Shown here piece after piece: positions 43,552-52,113 of a DNA stretch of 64,000 nucleotides. The notes under the pieces are model-generated. The model was not told the origin of the DNA. It saw only the letters and a list, made by a program, of their open reading frames with translations, and did no database searches. The stretch is taken from assembly GCF_023715785.1 (NCBI RefSeq), contig NZ_JAMBOX010000019.1:1-64000 (forward strand), in the 5' to 3' direction. Each line of letters opens with the position of its first letter. Positions within the stretch are counted from its first letter, which is position 1. Position numbers and translations under genes: made by a program. The stretch comes from Neobacillus niacini. GTDB taxonomy: Bacteria; Bacillota; Bacilli; Bacillales; Cytobacillaceae.

Positions 43552-44615
43552 TTCAACACCCCCACCACGGAACCCGCCGCTTGCTGCTGTTCGGTCAGCT
43601 GGGCGGTCTTTTGCTCATAAACCACCTCGAACACTTCTTCCACACTGCTTTTCGGCGTATTCACAGCCATTTCAAACGCATCACTGACCTTTTGCTCGGC
43701 AGCCTCGTATTCCTGCCGTTCCAATGCCTCATTCCAAATGCCCTTTTCAACCATAAATGCCTTCATCCGCTTCAGCGGGTCCTTGGCCAGCCAGTTTTCC
43801 ACATCATCTTTATGACGATACTTTGTCGGGTCATCCGCTGTCGTATGTGGTCCTTGCCTGTATGTAACAGCCTCCACTACCACCGGGCTGCCATTGCGCG
43901 CCCGCTCCAACGCCTGCTTCATTACCACATAAACGGCCAAAATATCGTTTCCGTCTACCTGAATCCCTGCCATCCCATAAGCGAGCGCCTTTTGCGCAAT
44001 CGTCTGGCTGGCGGTCTGCTTTGAGCGCGGAACACTAATCGCCCACTGGTTGTTTTGCACGAAAAACACAACCGGCAGCTTATATACCCCGGCAAAGTTC
44101 AGCGCCTCATGAAAATCGCCTTCGGATGTGCCGCCATCGCCGACATAAGCCACACTTACGCTGTTTTCCCCGTTGTATTTGCCTGCCCATGCCCCGCCAA
44201 CCGCATGAAGGCACTGGGCGGCAATGATGATTTGAACCGGAAATACATTCGCCCCTTCGGCATCCGTTCCCTTAAGATGACCCATTGTATAAAGGAAAAA
44301 GTTTTTCATTGGGAAGCCGTGAACAAAACAGGCCGCCCCTTCACGGTAGCTCGGATAGATCCAATCCTGCCTTTCCAAAGCGAATGCGCTTCCAACCTGG
44401 GCCGCTTCCTGGCCGCTCAGTGGGGCATACGTGCCAATTCTTCCTTGACGCTGCAGCTTGAGCGCCCGCTGGTCATACACCCTGGCCAGCACCATCCATT
44501 TGTACATGCTGATTAAATCGGCATCGCTGACATCCGGGTCCGGCCCCACAAGCTTTCCATTCTCGTCCAACACTTGGATTCTCTCAATCTTCAATTCACT
44601 CGGCTCAATCCACAT
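43548..44615 (-). CDS. 2-oxo acid dehydrogenase E1 alpha subunit (PdhA-like)
   Basis: A 355-residue thiamine diphosphate enzyme. The TPP motif starts GDGGTSEGDFHEALNFAGVYKLP (landmark near residue 160) and ends with NNQWAIS; the phospho-loop-like RYHKDD... region is KYRHKDDVENW. Its N-terminal extension resembles PdhA. ATG 44615 has GGGGGG upstream. It is the first gene of an E1-E1-E2 operon that lacks E3 (lipoamide dehydrogenase). Substrate specificity, pyruvate or a branched 2-oxo acid, cannot be settled from sequence alone. Confidence 0.92.
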   Translation of the reverse strand: MWIEPSELKIERIQVLDENGKLVGPDPDVSDADLISMYKWMVLARVYDQRALKLQRQGRIGTYAPLSGQEAAQVGSAFALERQDWIYPSYREGAACFVHGFPMKNFFLYTMGHLKGTDAEGANVFPVQIIIAAQCLHAVGGAWAGKYNGENSVSVAYVGDGGTSEGDFHEALNFAGVYKLPVVFFVQNNQWAISVPRSKQTASQTIAQKALAYGMAGIQVDGNDILAVYVVMKQALERARNGSPVVVEAVTYRQGPHTTADDPTKYRHKDDVENWLAKDPLKRMKAFMVEKGIWNEALERQEYEAAEQKVSDAFEMAVNTPKSSVEEVFEVVYEQKTAQLTEQQQAAGSVVGVLK

Positions 44616-44696
44616 AGAATTCCCCCCATTTTTGAAAAATTGATTCCACTTCACCTGGCGCTTTGGAACTTCTTGACAATTTGCCCGTACTTGCCA

Positions 44697-44740
44697 ATAG
44701 CATATAATTTCCTTCCCAGCTCTGTCAATATAATTGACAG
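44697..44740 (-). promoter_or_regulatory. Promoter with palindromic operator before the E1-E2 operon
   Basis: CTGTCAA and TTGACAG form a perfect 7-bp inverted repeat with a 5-nt spacer (44722-44740). The downstream arm reads TTGACA on the minus strand and could be the -35; TATGCT follows 18 nt later as a possible -10. A repressor at this palindrome would cover the -35. The start codon is about 80-100 nt downstream. Confidence 0.5.
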
Positions 44741-44778
44741 AAGGTTCAGAAATGTATGCATATGGTATTAGTTTTGCA

Positions 44779-44816
44779 CAAAAAAGAACTCTTCGGCTGA
44801 TAGCATCCGAAGAGTT
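44779..44816 (-). terminator. Intrinsic terminator of the SRPBCC gene
   Basis: AACTCTTCGG and CCGAAGAGTT form a perfect 10-bp stem on the minus strand, followed by CTTTTTTG. Confidence 0.88.
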
Positions 44817-44822
44817 ATGGTT

Positions 44823-45299
44823 TTACTTAGCTTTTTCAACTGCTTTTATGTATTCCTCATACCACTTTTTCCATTGTTCTTGCCGGGGCCCGAAATCTCT
44901 GCCCTCCGCCAATGTCACAATAACATCTAGGCAAACATGCCAGCCTGCGAGGTCCATTGGGGTATGGTCGGTAATGGCATGTATTTTTTCGATTAGAACT
45001 AATTGGCATCCGTTCGCTTGCTCGCTTAATTCAAAACGGACACTGTCCTGCCACCAAGAAAATTCCAATACAGATAAGGTTTTGAAATCGGTAATCGCCA
45101 GCCGCTCAAAAATATCCTCTCCCATATGAAATGACATGTACCCGCCTTCCCGTAGCTCGCCGGCGCGGAGCTCGTCAAACCAAAGAGCCAGCTTGTCATT
45201 GTCTGTCAGCCATACCCACACTTCTTCAGGAGACTGCTGCAGCTGCCGCTCGAAGCGGGCAGTATATCCGTTTGCCGCTTTTTCAATTGTAGCTATCAT
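44823..45299 (-). CDS. SRPBCC (AHSA1-like) domain protein
   Basis: A 158-residue protein of the START/AHSA1 superfamily. It begins with a strand and the helix QSPEEVWVWLTDNDKLALWF, then LREGGYMSFHMG and VLEFSWWQDSVRFEL, and ends in a long helix. Such proteins bind hydrophobic ligands. No catalytic residues can be assigned. It is a single gene between the E1 promoter region and a DJ-1 family gene. Confidence 0.85.
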   Translation of the reverse strand: MIATIEKAANGYTARFERQLQQSPEEVWVWLTDNDKLALWFDELRAGELREGGYMSFHMGEDIFERLAITDFKTLSVLEFSWWQDSVRFELSEQANGCQLVLIEKIHAITDHTPMDLAGWHVCLDVIVTLAEGRDFGPRQEQWKKWYEEYIKAVEKAK

Positions 45300-45352
45300 C
45301 CTTTCACCTCCAACTTTCTTTATATCCCTACACTATCATATCCAAACATTTT

Positions 45353-45386
45353 TTTAAAAATATAGACAGAGGCCGAAGCCCCTGTC
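45353..45386 (-). terminator. Intrinsic terminator of the DJ-1/PfpI gene
   Basis: GACAGGGGC and GCCTCTGTC pair around a TTCG tetraloop, followed on the minus strand by TATATTTTT. Confidence 0.8.
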
Positions 45387-45415
45387 CTTTTCCGCGAACA
45401 ACCACTTAAGGGTGT

Positions 45416-45964
45416 TTAGTTTAATTGCTTTATAAACTCTCTCATAAAGCCCGGAAGATCAGGCCAGGCGTGACCGGATACAAGATTTCCTTCCACATGG
45501 AGATGGTTTTCGATATAGGTCGCTCCAGCCGCTTCTACATCTGGCTTGCAGGCGATATACGCTGTCAATTCGCGTCCTTCCATATACTGGCGAACCGTTG
45601 TCAGAATCAGGCTTGCGTGACAAATGGCGCCAACTGGCTTGTTGGCTTCAAAGAAATGGGCCACGATTCTTGGCACGTTTTCATTGAGACGGATGTATTC
45701 CGGTGCTCTTCCTCCTGGAATAATCAGGCCGTCGTACTCCTCAGGTTTCACATCCTCAAAGGCTGTTTGGGCTTCAATTAAGTATCCTTTACTTTCCGTA
45801 TAAGTATCCCAGCCGATGAAATCATGAACGACCGTCTGCAGCTTCTTTTTCGATGGTGCAGCAATTTGCACATCAAACCCTTCCTCGAGGCAGCGGAAAT
45901 ACGGATAAAAAATCTCCAGCGCCTCCACCGCATCACCGGCCAAAATCAGAACCTTTTTTGTCAT
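45416..45964 (-). CDS. DJ-1/PfpI-family protein
   Basis: A 182-residue class I glutamine amidotransferase-like protein. The nucleophile cysteine is in VGAICHASLIL near residue 115 and the conserved glutamate-region VEALEIFYPYF is near residue 15; GLIIPGGRAPEYIR is the usual nucleophile-pocket loop. Relatives act as glyoxalases, deglycases or chaperones. A 14-bp palindrome lies just upstream of the ribosome binding site. Confidence 0.88.
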   Translation of the reverse strand: MTKKVLILAGDAVEALEIFYPYFRCLEEGFDVQIAAPSKKKLQTVVHDFIGWDTYTESKGYLIEAQTAFEDVKPEEYDGLIIPGGRAPEYIRLNENVPRIVAHFFEANKPVGAICHASLILTTVRQYMEGRELTAYIACKPDVEAAGATYIENHLHVEGNLVSGHAWPDLPGFMREFIKQLN

Positions 45965-45991
45965 TTTTAAAACTCCCCTCTTTGAAAAAAT

Positions 45992-46005
45992 AGGGCAATT
46001 GCCCT
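45992..46005. promoter_or_regulatory. Perfect palindrome upstream of the DJ-1 gene
   Basis: AGGGCAATTGCCCT is a perfect 14-bp palindrome 28-41 bp upstream of the DJ-1 family start codon, followed on the minus strand by ATTTTTTC. It could be an operator or a short leader terminator. The rest of 45965-46138 shows no gene. Confidence 0.4.
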
Positions 46006-46138
46006 TTATCTATATATTCATCATTTGGTTAGAATTTCCTTTTATGATTGTCGACAAAGTTAACAAAATGTTCAGGAATCGTCAGGTTTTTGAATGGTAA
46101 GATTTAATTGGACTTTGAAAAAAGAAAGGATGTGCCGC

Positions 46139-47047
46139 ATGGCTTATAAGCCCCGATTGGAACCCGATATAATAAAGATTTTGAGGTTGTTAAATGCAAG
46201 AGGAAATTTGACCGAACAAGAAAAGAGGTATTTTGAAGGCAAGAAAAAGGGCTTTGAAGGGGAAGTGTTTTTCGACCAAGTGGTGACCGAACCACTTGAG
46301 TGTGAAGGTCTTGTTATAAACGACTTGCTGTTGAAATTTAATAATACTTATTTTCAGATTGATACAACGATTATTTTTAAAGACACGATTAAGCTTTTTG
46401 ATGTTAAAAACTTTCAAGGAGAATATTATTACGAAGAGGGCCGGTTCTACGCCATAAATGGAAGCGAACGAGATGACCCGCTCGTTCAGTTGGAGCGATG
46501 TGTATCCCATTTCCGCCAATTGCTTTATAGCCTCGGATACAAGGGGACTATTGAGGCCTATGTTGTCCATGTGAACCCCGAATTCACCTTATTCCAAGTA
46601 CCTCGGACCTATCCAATTATTTTTCCATCACAATTAAACAGCTTACGAAAAAAATTGAACAATAACCAGTTAAAATTGAACGATTGGCATCGGCGGCTGG
46701 CCGACAAATTAATTTCTCTTCATATCGTTGAATCACCTTATGATCTTTCACCGGCATATGATTTTGATTCTCTGAGAAAAGGTAACAATTGCGGGCGGTG
46801 TCAGTCGTTTTCTATTACGCTTAATGACAGAATTTTGACGTGTAACAATTGCGGGCATCAGGAGACGGTAGAATCAGCGATTTTGCGTGGCATTGGGGAG
46901 ATTAAACTGCTTTTTCCAGAAATGAAAATTACGGTTAATGTGGTTTATGAGTGGTGTGGTGGGGTTTGGTCAAAATGGGTAATTAGAAATGTTTTGAAGA
47001 AGCACTTTAAGGCGACGGGATATGGAAAATGGTGCTTTTACGAGTGA
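46139..47047 (+). CDS. NERD-domain protein with C-terminal zinc finger, paralog 2
   Basis: A 302-residue protein colinear with the one at 35858: GFEGEVFFDQV, FQIDTTIIFKD and DVKNFQGEYYYEEGRFYAING in the NERD domain, then VVHVNPEFTLFQVPR, a four-cysteine cluster (CGRC...CNNC, near residues 220-243) and FPEMKITVNVVYEWCGG near the end. The ATG lies 9 nt after AAAGG, in the same AAAGGATGTG context as paralog 1. A terminator and array D follow. The function is unknown; NERD domains are related to restriction-type nucleases. Confidence 0.87.
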   Translation: MAYKPRLEPDIIKILRLLNARGNLTEQEKRYFEGKKKGFEGEVFFDQVVTEPLECEGLVINDLLLKFNNTYFQIDTTIIFKDTIKLFDVKNFQGEYYYEEGRFYAINGSERDDPLVQLERCVSHFRQLLYSLGYKGTIEAYVVHVNPEFTLFQVPRTYPIIFPSQLNSLRKKLNNNQLKLNDWHRRLADKLISLHIVESPYDLSPAYDFDSLRKGNNCGRCQSFSITLNDRILTCNNCGHQETVESAILRGIGEIKLLFPEMKITVNVVYEWCGGVWSKWVIRNVLKKHFKATGYGKWCFYE

Positions 47048-47115
47048 GTTGGCGAGTGATGATACATTTTTTATTTTGCTCGTTCCCTATTGAGGGCGTA
47101 TAAATAATGTTTTCG

Positions 47116-47142
47116 TGCGCCAATAGGTTGGCGCATTTTTTT
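47116..47142 (+). terminator. Intrinsic terminator of NERD gene 2
   Basis: TGCGCCAA and TTGGCGCA form a perfect 8-bp stem around TAGG, followed by seven Ts. Array D starts about 15 nt further. Confidence 0.9.
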
Positions 47143-47155
47143 GTGGTGCAGGTTT

Positions 47156-47612
47156 ATCATATTGGCGTAGTGGAACCCGGTTTTCTCGCCTTTCACTACT
47201 CCTATAACCTTTATTGGTGTAGTCAGACCTGGTTTTTTCGCTTTCCACTGCTTCTATAACCTTTATTGGTGTAGTCGAACCCGTTTTTCCCGCCTTCCAC
47301 TGCACCTATAACCTTTATTGGCGTAGTCGAACCCGGTTTTTTCGCCTTCCACTGCACCTATAACCTTTATTGGCGTAGTGGAACCTGGATTTTTCACCTC
47401 CCACTGCTCCTATAACCTTTATTGGCGTAGTCGAACCTGGATTTCCCCCGACCACTACTCCTATAACCTTTATTGGCGTAGTCGAACCTGGATTTTCCCC
47501 CGACCACTACTCCTATAACCTTTATTGGCGTAGTCGAACCTGGATTTTTCCCCTTCCACTACACCTATCACCTTTATTCTTGTAGTCGTACCCGAATTTT
47601 TTCCCTGCTCCA
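47156..47612. repeat. Tandem repeat array D, nine units of 52 bp
   Basis: The ATTGGCGTAGT anchor recurs at 47161, 47213, 47265, 47317, 47369, 47421, 47472, 47524 and 47576, spaced 52 bp with one 51. Each unit has a dyad, for example GTAGTGGAA and TTTCACTAC about 15 nt apart, and the linker CCTATAACCTTTATTGG. The sequence is unrelated to arrays A-C but the period is the same. A single unit of this family is at 61118-61170. The remainder up to 47795 is AT-rich; TTTGACA near 47705 is a possible -35 for the esterase. Confidence 0.92.
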
Positions 47613-47795
47613 AAATATATTCGCCTCGCCTTTTTACCTCCTACAAGCAGCCATTCGCCAGTACATCCGGCTATATTCTGAAAATATAAATTTACAAATT
47701 ACATTTTTGACATTTATTACATTGATACAGAAATAAATCCAATATATTCTTTTTATAAAGGGTACTCTATTTTTTAAAAGATAAAGGTGATGCAC

Positions 47796-48638
47796 TTGAA
47801 ATGGTTAGGGTATAAAGGGGCACGGTATGTTGGATTCTTTTTTTTGCTGCTGCTTGCTTTTACAGCGTCCTTTACACAATATACAAGCGGGCAGGACCTG
47901 AATCAAAAGAACATGAAATACGGATCAGATGTTAAACAGGCTTTGGACTTGTATGTGCCGAAAAACAACAGAGATAACCCGGTTATCATTTATGTCCATG
48001 GCGGGGGCTGGATGCGGGGGGATAAAGCCGATGTTGGGGATAAACCCGCTTTTTTTACCGATAAAGGTTATGTATTTGTTTCTGTTAATTATCGGCTTTT
48101 TCCAAATGCGGCCTACGAAGAAATGGCCACAGATGTCGCGACAGCGGTGAAATGGGTCTTTGACCATGCCGAACAGTATCAAATTGATATAAGGCGAATT
48201 AATTTAATGGGGCATTCGGCCGGAGGGCATCTGGTCAGCCTAATTGGCACCAACCAAAACTATTTGGAACAGGCCGGGCTGCCTCCAGGTACGATTCATT
48301 CAATCGTAAACTTGGACGGACCAATTGATCTGGCGGAATTTCTTCAACGAAACAGCAAATATAAAACTGTTTTTGGTGAGGATGATCAAGTCTGGACAAA
48401 GGCATCTCCTATTACCTATGCGACCGAACAAAATTCACCGCCGATATTGCTTGTTTCACCCAAAAGGCCTTCTATATCTTCATTTATAGAAAGGACCGGT
48501 GATAAGGCCACAACTTTTGAAATTCATTCATTATCACATGGGGAGATTAAAAAACTGCTCGGCTCGGGGAATGCTCCGGAAGAAGCCAAAAACATGACAA
48601 AGGCCGTGGCCGATTTTTTGCATAATGTTAATTTCTAA
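47796..48638 (+). CDS. Secreted alpha/beta-hydrolase, esterase (BD-FAE/ExeM-like)
   Basis: A 280-residue protein with an N-terminal signal or anchor segment (about residues 8-28, FFFLLLLAFTASF). The catalytic domain has the oxyanion motif IYVHGGGWMRGDK near residue 67, the nucleophile elbow LMGHSAGGHL near residue 138 and a likely catalytic histidine in SLSHGEIKKL near the end. It resembles hormone-sensitive-lipase-type carboxylesterases. TTG 47796 gives AAAGG at 8-nt spacing; GTG 47787 and ATG 47790 are too close to it. Confidence 0.85.
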   Translation: MKWLGYKGARYVGFFFLLLLAFTASFTQYTSGQDLNQKNMKYGSDVKQALDLYVPKNNRDNPVIIYVHGGGWMRGDKADVGDKPAFFTDKGYVFVSVNYRLFPNAAYEEMATDVATAVKWVFDHAEQYQIDIRRINLMGHSAGGHLVSLIGTNQNYLEQAGLPPGTIHSIVNLDGPIDLAEFLQRNSKYKTVFGEDDQVWTKASPITYATEQNSPPILLVSPKRPSISSFIERTGDKATTFEIHSLSHGEIKKLLGSGNAPEEAKNMTKAVADFLHNVNF

Positions 48639-48641
48639 TAA

Positions 48642-48682
48642 TCAAAAACACGCGGTCGAAAATCGAGCCGCGTGTTTTTGAT
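48642..48682. terminator. Bidirectional terminator
   Basis: AAAAACACGCGG and CCGCGTGTTTTT form a 12-bp stem between the convergent esterase gene and the small membrane protein gene. Confidence 0.9.
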
Positions 48683-48686
48683 TAGT

Positions 48687-49004
48687 TTAGAATCTCTCTG
48701 TTTTTGGGCTGCATCTCTTTCTTGTGAAAATAAAGAGACTGCCACCGAGTGTAAATACAGAGATAAATTTGCTCGCCAGAATTAGATAGGAAGTGGTTTG
48801 ATAGTCTACGGTGATATGCGGGAGTACAATCAGGGCATAAATAACAAGCAGCCCAAAGGCAAGAATCGAATAGGCATTATTAAATGCCCTCTTGATAATT
48901 TCCTCACTTTTTTCTTCTCCGAGGTTTGTAAAAATAATAATCGTATAGGCCAAAACTAAAATAATGAAATAAGTCAATCCAGCGATGGCTAACTGGATAC
49001 TCAT
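48687..49004 (-). CDS. Small membrane protein of unknown function (105 aa)
   Basis: A 105-residue protein with three hydrophobic segments (about residues 5-27, 45-65 and 72-92) and a basic C-terminus. I do not recognise the family. It has AGGAGGAAG upstream and its own downstream terminator. The 267-bp gap that follows (49005-49271) contains only the terminator at 49154-49193. Confidence 0.7.
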   Translation of the reverse strand: MSIQLAIAGLTYFIILVLAYTIIIFTNLGEEKSEEIIKRAFNNAYSILAFGLLVIYALIVLPHITVDYQTTSYLILASKFISVFTLGGSLFIFTRKRCSPKTERF

Positions 49005-49153
49005 TTTTATCTTCCTCCTTTATTTATTTACAGTCTCGCCCCTCTCTTCATATATGACTTGTACCCATCCCCAAGTAATAAGGAGCCTGCCACACAAGGG
49101 CATACTAATCCCACAGCGACAGACTCCACCTAAACATGCACAATTATTTCTAT

Positions 49154-49193
49154 CAAAAAATATATCCACCTTTATTATCACATAAAGGTGGAT
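49154..49193 (-). terminator. Terminator of the peptide-importer/ggt/chr gene group
   Basis: ATCCACCTTTAT and ATAAAGGTGGAT form a 12-bp stem, followed on the minus strand by ATATTTTTTG. It is about 80 nt past the last CHR gene. Confidence 0.85.
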
Positions 49194-49271
49194 CATTTTG
49201 AAGGGTTTCGCTCCCCTAAACCGTTTTCTTCATAAAATAGACATTTCCCCCGCTACAGTATCTCGAGAATA

Positions 49272-49802
49272 TCAAATCCCCGTAACAGCGCCGACCGCCA
49301 AGGCAATGACGATGACGAGCGCCGGGTGCCACTTGAGTTTTTCCAGCATCAAATAACTTCCGATCAATAGGACAATTGTGTAGACGGGACCGAGGCCGAT
49401 GAAAGAGTCCTTGGCAAATTGGTATGTCATGACGCCAAGCAGAACGGCGATGATTGGCCGTACAATGCTGGAGATGTTTTTGACCTGCGGTTTGTCCTTA
49501 TATTTCAACAATACCGCCATCAAGACGAGCATCAGAATGATGGACGGGGCAACGGAGGCAAACAGCGCAACCAAGCTTCCGATGACACCGCCTTCTGTGT
49601 AACCAATATAGGCAGCCAGTTTTGTAGCGATAGGGCCAGGCAAAGAATTGCCTACCGCCAGCACTTCACTGAATTCCTGTCTTGACATCCAGCCATAGTT
49701 CCCGACCACTTCATTTTCAATTAATGGGATCGAGGCAGGCCCGCCGCCATATCCTAATATCCCCGGAATAAAGAAGGCCATGAAAATCTGCCAGTAAATC
49801 AT
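49272..49802 (-). CDS. Short-chain CHR (chromate/sulfate-type) transporter subunit 2
   Basis: A 176-residue membrane protein of the chromate ion transporter family. The signatures PGILGYGGGPASIPLIENE and GNSLPGPIATKLAAYIGY are visible in the first half. Short CHR proteins work as pairs, and the partner gene directly upstream overlaps by 4 nt. The pair corresponds to B. subtilis ywrB/ywrA. Chromate is an analogue of sulfate, so the natural substrate may be a different oxyanion. Confidence 0.88.
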   Translation of the reverse strand: MIYWQIFMAFFIPGILGYGGGPASIPLIENEVVGNYGWMSRQEFSEVLAVGNSLPGPIATKLAAYIGYTEGGVIGSLVALFASVAPSIILMLVLMAVLLKYKDKPQVKNISSIVRPIIAVLLGVMTYQFAKDSFIGLGPVYTIVLLIGSYLMLEKLKWHPALVIVIALAVGAVTGI

Positions 49803-50410
49803 GAGTCGGACCTCCTATTTCCAAAAGGCAAAAATACGTAAATGATCAAGACTAAAATCAGAATGGCCGGGTGTACTTGGAAGCCTTCCGTTAAAATGAG
49901 AGACCCAATAATGATGGCAATTCCTTTTGTCCAGCCAAGTGTTTTTCCCGACTTCTTGGTGAAATCCCAGGTCATGGTAGCCAACATGACCGCCACCACT
50001 GGTACGACCGACATCGACATATGCTGAACCCAAGGCACATCTTTGTATTTCTGCAATAATTGCAGCAAGAAAATCATCATCAATGCCGTTGGGGCCACAG
50101 TCGCCAGCAGGGCACCAATACAGCCCATAACACCGCAAACCCGATATCCAATATAGCCACCCATTTTTGTCGCAATGGGACCAGGCATAGTATTCGCAAT
50201 CGCCAGGGTATCCGCGAATTCCTCTTCTGTCATCCACTTATATTTCTTTACTGCTTCTTGATGGACAAGTGGAATGGAGGATGGTCCCCCGCCAAAACCT
50301 AACATGCCAACGCGAAAAAACGCTGCGATCACATCCCAATTTCTTCTCCAATACGGGCGTGGATTGGATGAAGAATCAGACGTTTTTTCCTTCGCTAGTG
50401 CATTTACCAA
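49799..50410 (-). CDS. Short-chain CHR transporter subunit 1
   Basis: A 203-residue CHR protein with RVGMLGFGGGPSSIPLVHQEAV and ANTMPGPIATKMGGYIGY, plus a hydrophilic N-terminal extension of about 28 residues. The frame opens at TTG 50410, overlapping the ggt stop by 7 nt, but no strong ribosome binding site is seen, so the start is uncertain and reinitiation from ggt is possible. It pairs with the gene at 49272. Confidence 0.85.
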   Translation of the reverse strand: MVNALAKEKTSDSSSNPRPYWRRNWDVIAAFFRVGMLGFGGGPSSIPLVHQEAVKKYKWMTEEEFADTLAIANTMPGPIATKMGGYIGYRVCGVMGCIGALLATVAPTALMMIFLLQLLQKYKDVPWVQHMSMSVVPVVAVMLATMTWDFTKKSGKTLGWTKGIAIIIGSLILTEGFQVHPAILILVLIIYVFLPFGNRRSDS

Positions 50411-52008
50411 GCCGCGATAGCTCCGTCCGTCCGTGATTCCGTGCCACCCTGAAGCACACCTGTTTTATTGTCTCTCCAGATAATTTGACCACGCCCGAAG
50501 CTTCCCCCTTCTGGAGTTACATGTACTTCATGACCTTTGCGGGCTAGCGCCTGGACTAAATAGTTAGGAAATTCCGGTTCAACGTGAACCGATTTTCCCT
50601 TCATCCACTGCCATCTCGGCATGTCTAATGCCGCCTGTGGATTCAATAAATAATCAATCGTATTTGTAATCACCTGAAAATGTCCTTGTGGCTGCATGTA
50701 ACCTCCCATTACCCCGAATGGACCAACCGCTTGGCCATCCTTTGTTAAAAATCCCGGTATAATGGTATGATACGTTCTTTTCCCTGGTTTTAGTACATTT
50801 GGATGCGACTCATCGAGGGAGAAGTCAGCGCCGCGATTCTGCAAGGCAATTCCCGTGCCAGGAATGACAATCCCAGAACCAAACCCCATATAATTACTTT
50901 GAATAAACGACACCATATTTCCTTCCTCGTCCGCAGCCGCCAAATAAACGGTACCGCCTTTAGGAAGTTCATATGGAACAGGGTCAGAGGCTGTATCGGT
51001 AATCACTTTGCTGCGCTCTTCGGCAAACTCGTCAGACAGCAATACCTCTGCCAAAATCGGCATATCTTCCGGTTCTGTGATGAACGCTTGACCATCGGTA
51101 AACGCCAGTTTCATCGCTTCGATTTGCTGATGGAGCGTTTCCGCGCTCTGCCAGGCAGGAGGAGACAATTTTTCGAAAATATTCAGTGCCATTAAGGCAA
51201 CCATTCCTTGGCCATTTGGCGGAATTTCCCAAACATCATACCCCCTGTAATTCGTTGAAATCGGCGTTACCCATTTTGGCTCATATTTGCTTAAATCGGA
51301 TTTAGAAAGGTAGCCATTGTGCTTTTTCATGAAGGCATCGATTTTTTCGGCAAGCTCTCCTTCATAAAATGAACGTGCTTCACTTTCGCCAATTGACTTT
51401 AAAGTTGCTGCATGATCCGGAGACTTCCAGACTTCGCCAATCTCAGGCGCTTCCCCCCCCGGTGCGAAGGTTTCAAACCACGCTTCGAACTCTTCTGTCG
51501 TGAAGTTCGCCTTAAATTTATTATAGGCGAGCTTCCAATACTTCCCTAAAATCGGGGTGAGCGGGTATCCTTCCTCTGCATAACGGATGGCAGGCTGGAG
51601 CGCCTCCAGCAAAGATAATTTGCCAAATCGTTTTGATAATGCGGCCCATGCGGCGGGAACACCAGGTACTGTTACCGGGATGACGCCATGAATAGGCATT
51701 TTCTCATGCCCTAATTTTTTTAACGCTTCAACAGAAATGGATTGGGGTGCAGGTCCAGATGAATTCAATCCAAATAATTCATCCTTTACCCAAACTAAAG
51801 CAAATGCATCTCCGCCAATTCCATTTGAGGTCGGCTCCACTACAGTCAGGGCAGCCGCAGTTGCAATTGCTGCATCTATGGCATTTCCTCCCTTTTGCAA
51901 GATCTCAAGCCCTGCTTGAGCAGCCAATGGCTGTGATGTGGCGACCATGCCTTTTTTGGCAAAAACAGTATGGCGTTTTGACGCAAAAGGGTGATATAAA
52001 TAATCCAT
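50404..52008 (-). CDS. Gamma-glutamyltransferase family protein (YwrD-like), cytoplasmic
   Basis: A 534-residue Ntn-hydrolase. The N-terminal half has GMVATSQPLAAQAGLEIL and GNAIDAAIATAAAL; the autocleavage/nucleophile threonine is in GGTVYLAAADEEGN near residue 353, and the small-subunit motif is PGKRTYHTIIPGF. There is no signal peptide, unlike secreted Ggt. It probably hydrolyses gamma-glutamyl peptides or related amides inside the cell. It follows the peptide ABC transporter genes by about 105 nt and overlaps the first CHR gene. Confidence 0.9.
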   Translation of the reverse strand: MDYLYHPFASKRHTVFAKKGMVATSQPLAAQAGLEILQKGGNAIDAAIATAAALTVVEPTSNGIGGDAFALVWVKDELFGLNSSGPAPQSISVEALKKLGHEKMPIHGVIPVTVPGVPAAWAALSKRFGKLSLLEALQPAIRYAEEGYPLTPILGKYWKLAYNKFKANFTTEEFEAWFETFAPGGEAPEIGEVWKSPDHAATLKSIGESEARSFYEGELAEKIDAFMKKHNGYLSKSDLSKYEPKWVTPISTNYRGYDVWEIPPNGQGMVALMALNIFEKLSPPAWQSAETLHQQIEAMKLAFTDGQAFITEPEDMPILAEVLLSDEFAEERSKVITDTASDPVPYELPKGGTVYLAAADEEGNMVSFIQSNYMGFGSGIVIPGTGIALQNRGADFSLDESHPNVLKPGKRTYHTIIPGFLTKDGQAVGPFGVMGGYMQPQGHFQVITNTIDYLLNPQAALDMPRWQWMKGKSVHVEPEFPNYLVQALARKGHEVHVTPEGGSFGRGQIIWRDNKTGVLQGGTESRTDGAIAAW

Positions 52009-52113
52009 TTGTCTTCCTCCTCGACACTCTCGGATTCCGTTAGAGTTCTTGTGTTAGTCTACGATTTGCTGAAAAGCAAGATTCCCCCTACTTAGTAGGT
52101 AGGAGGATGAATT

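Noticed and set aside
44660..44690. Sigma-54 promoter (TGGCA...GGCA) upstream of the E1-E2 operon
   Set aside because: The TTGC -12 element is missing, and a sigma-A-type -35/-10 is present.
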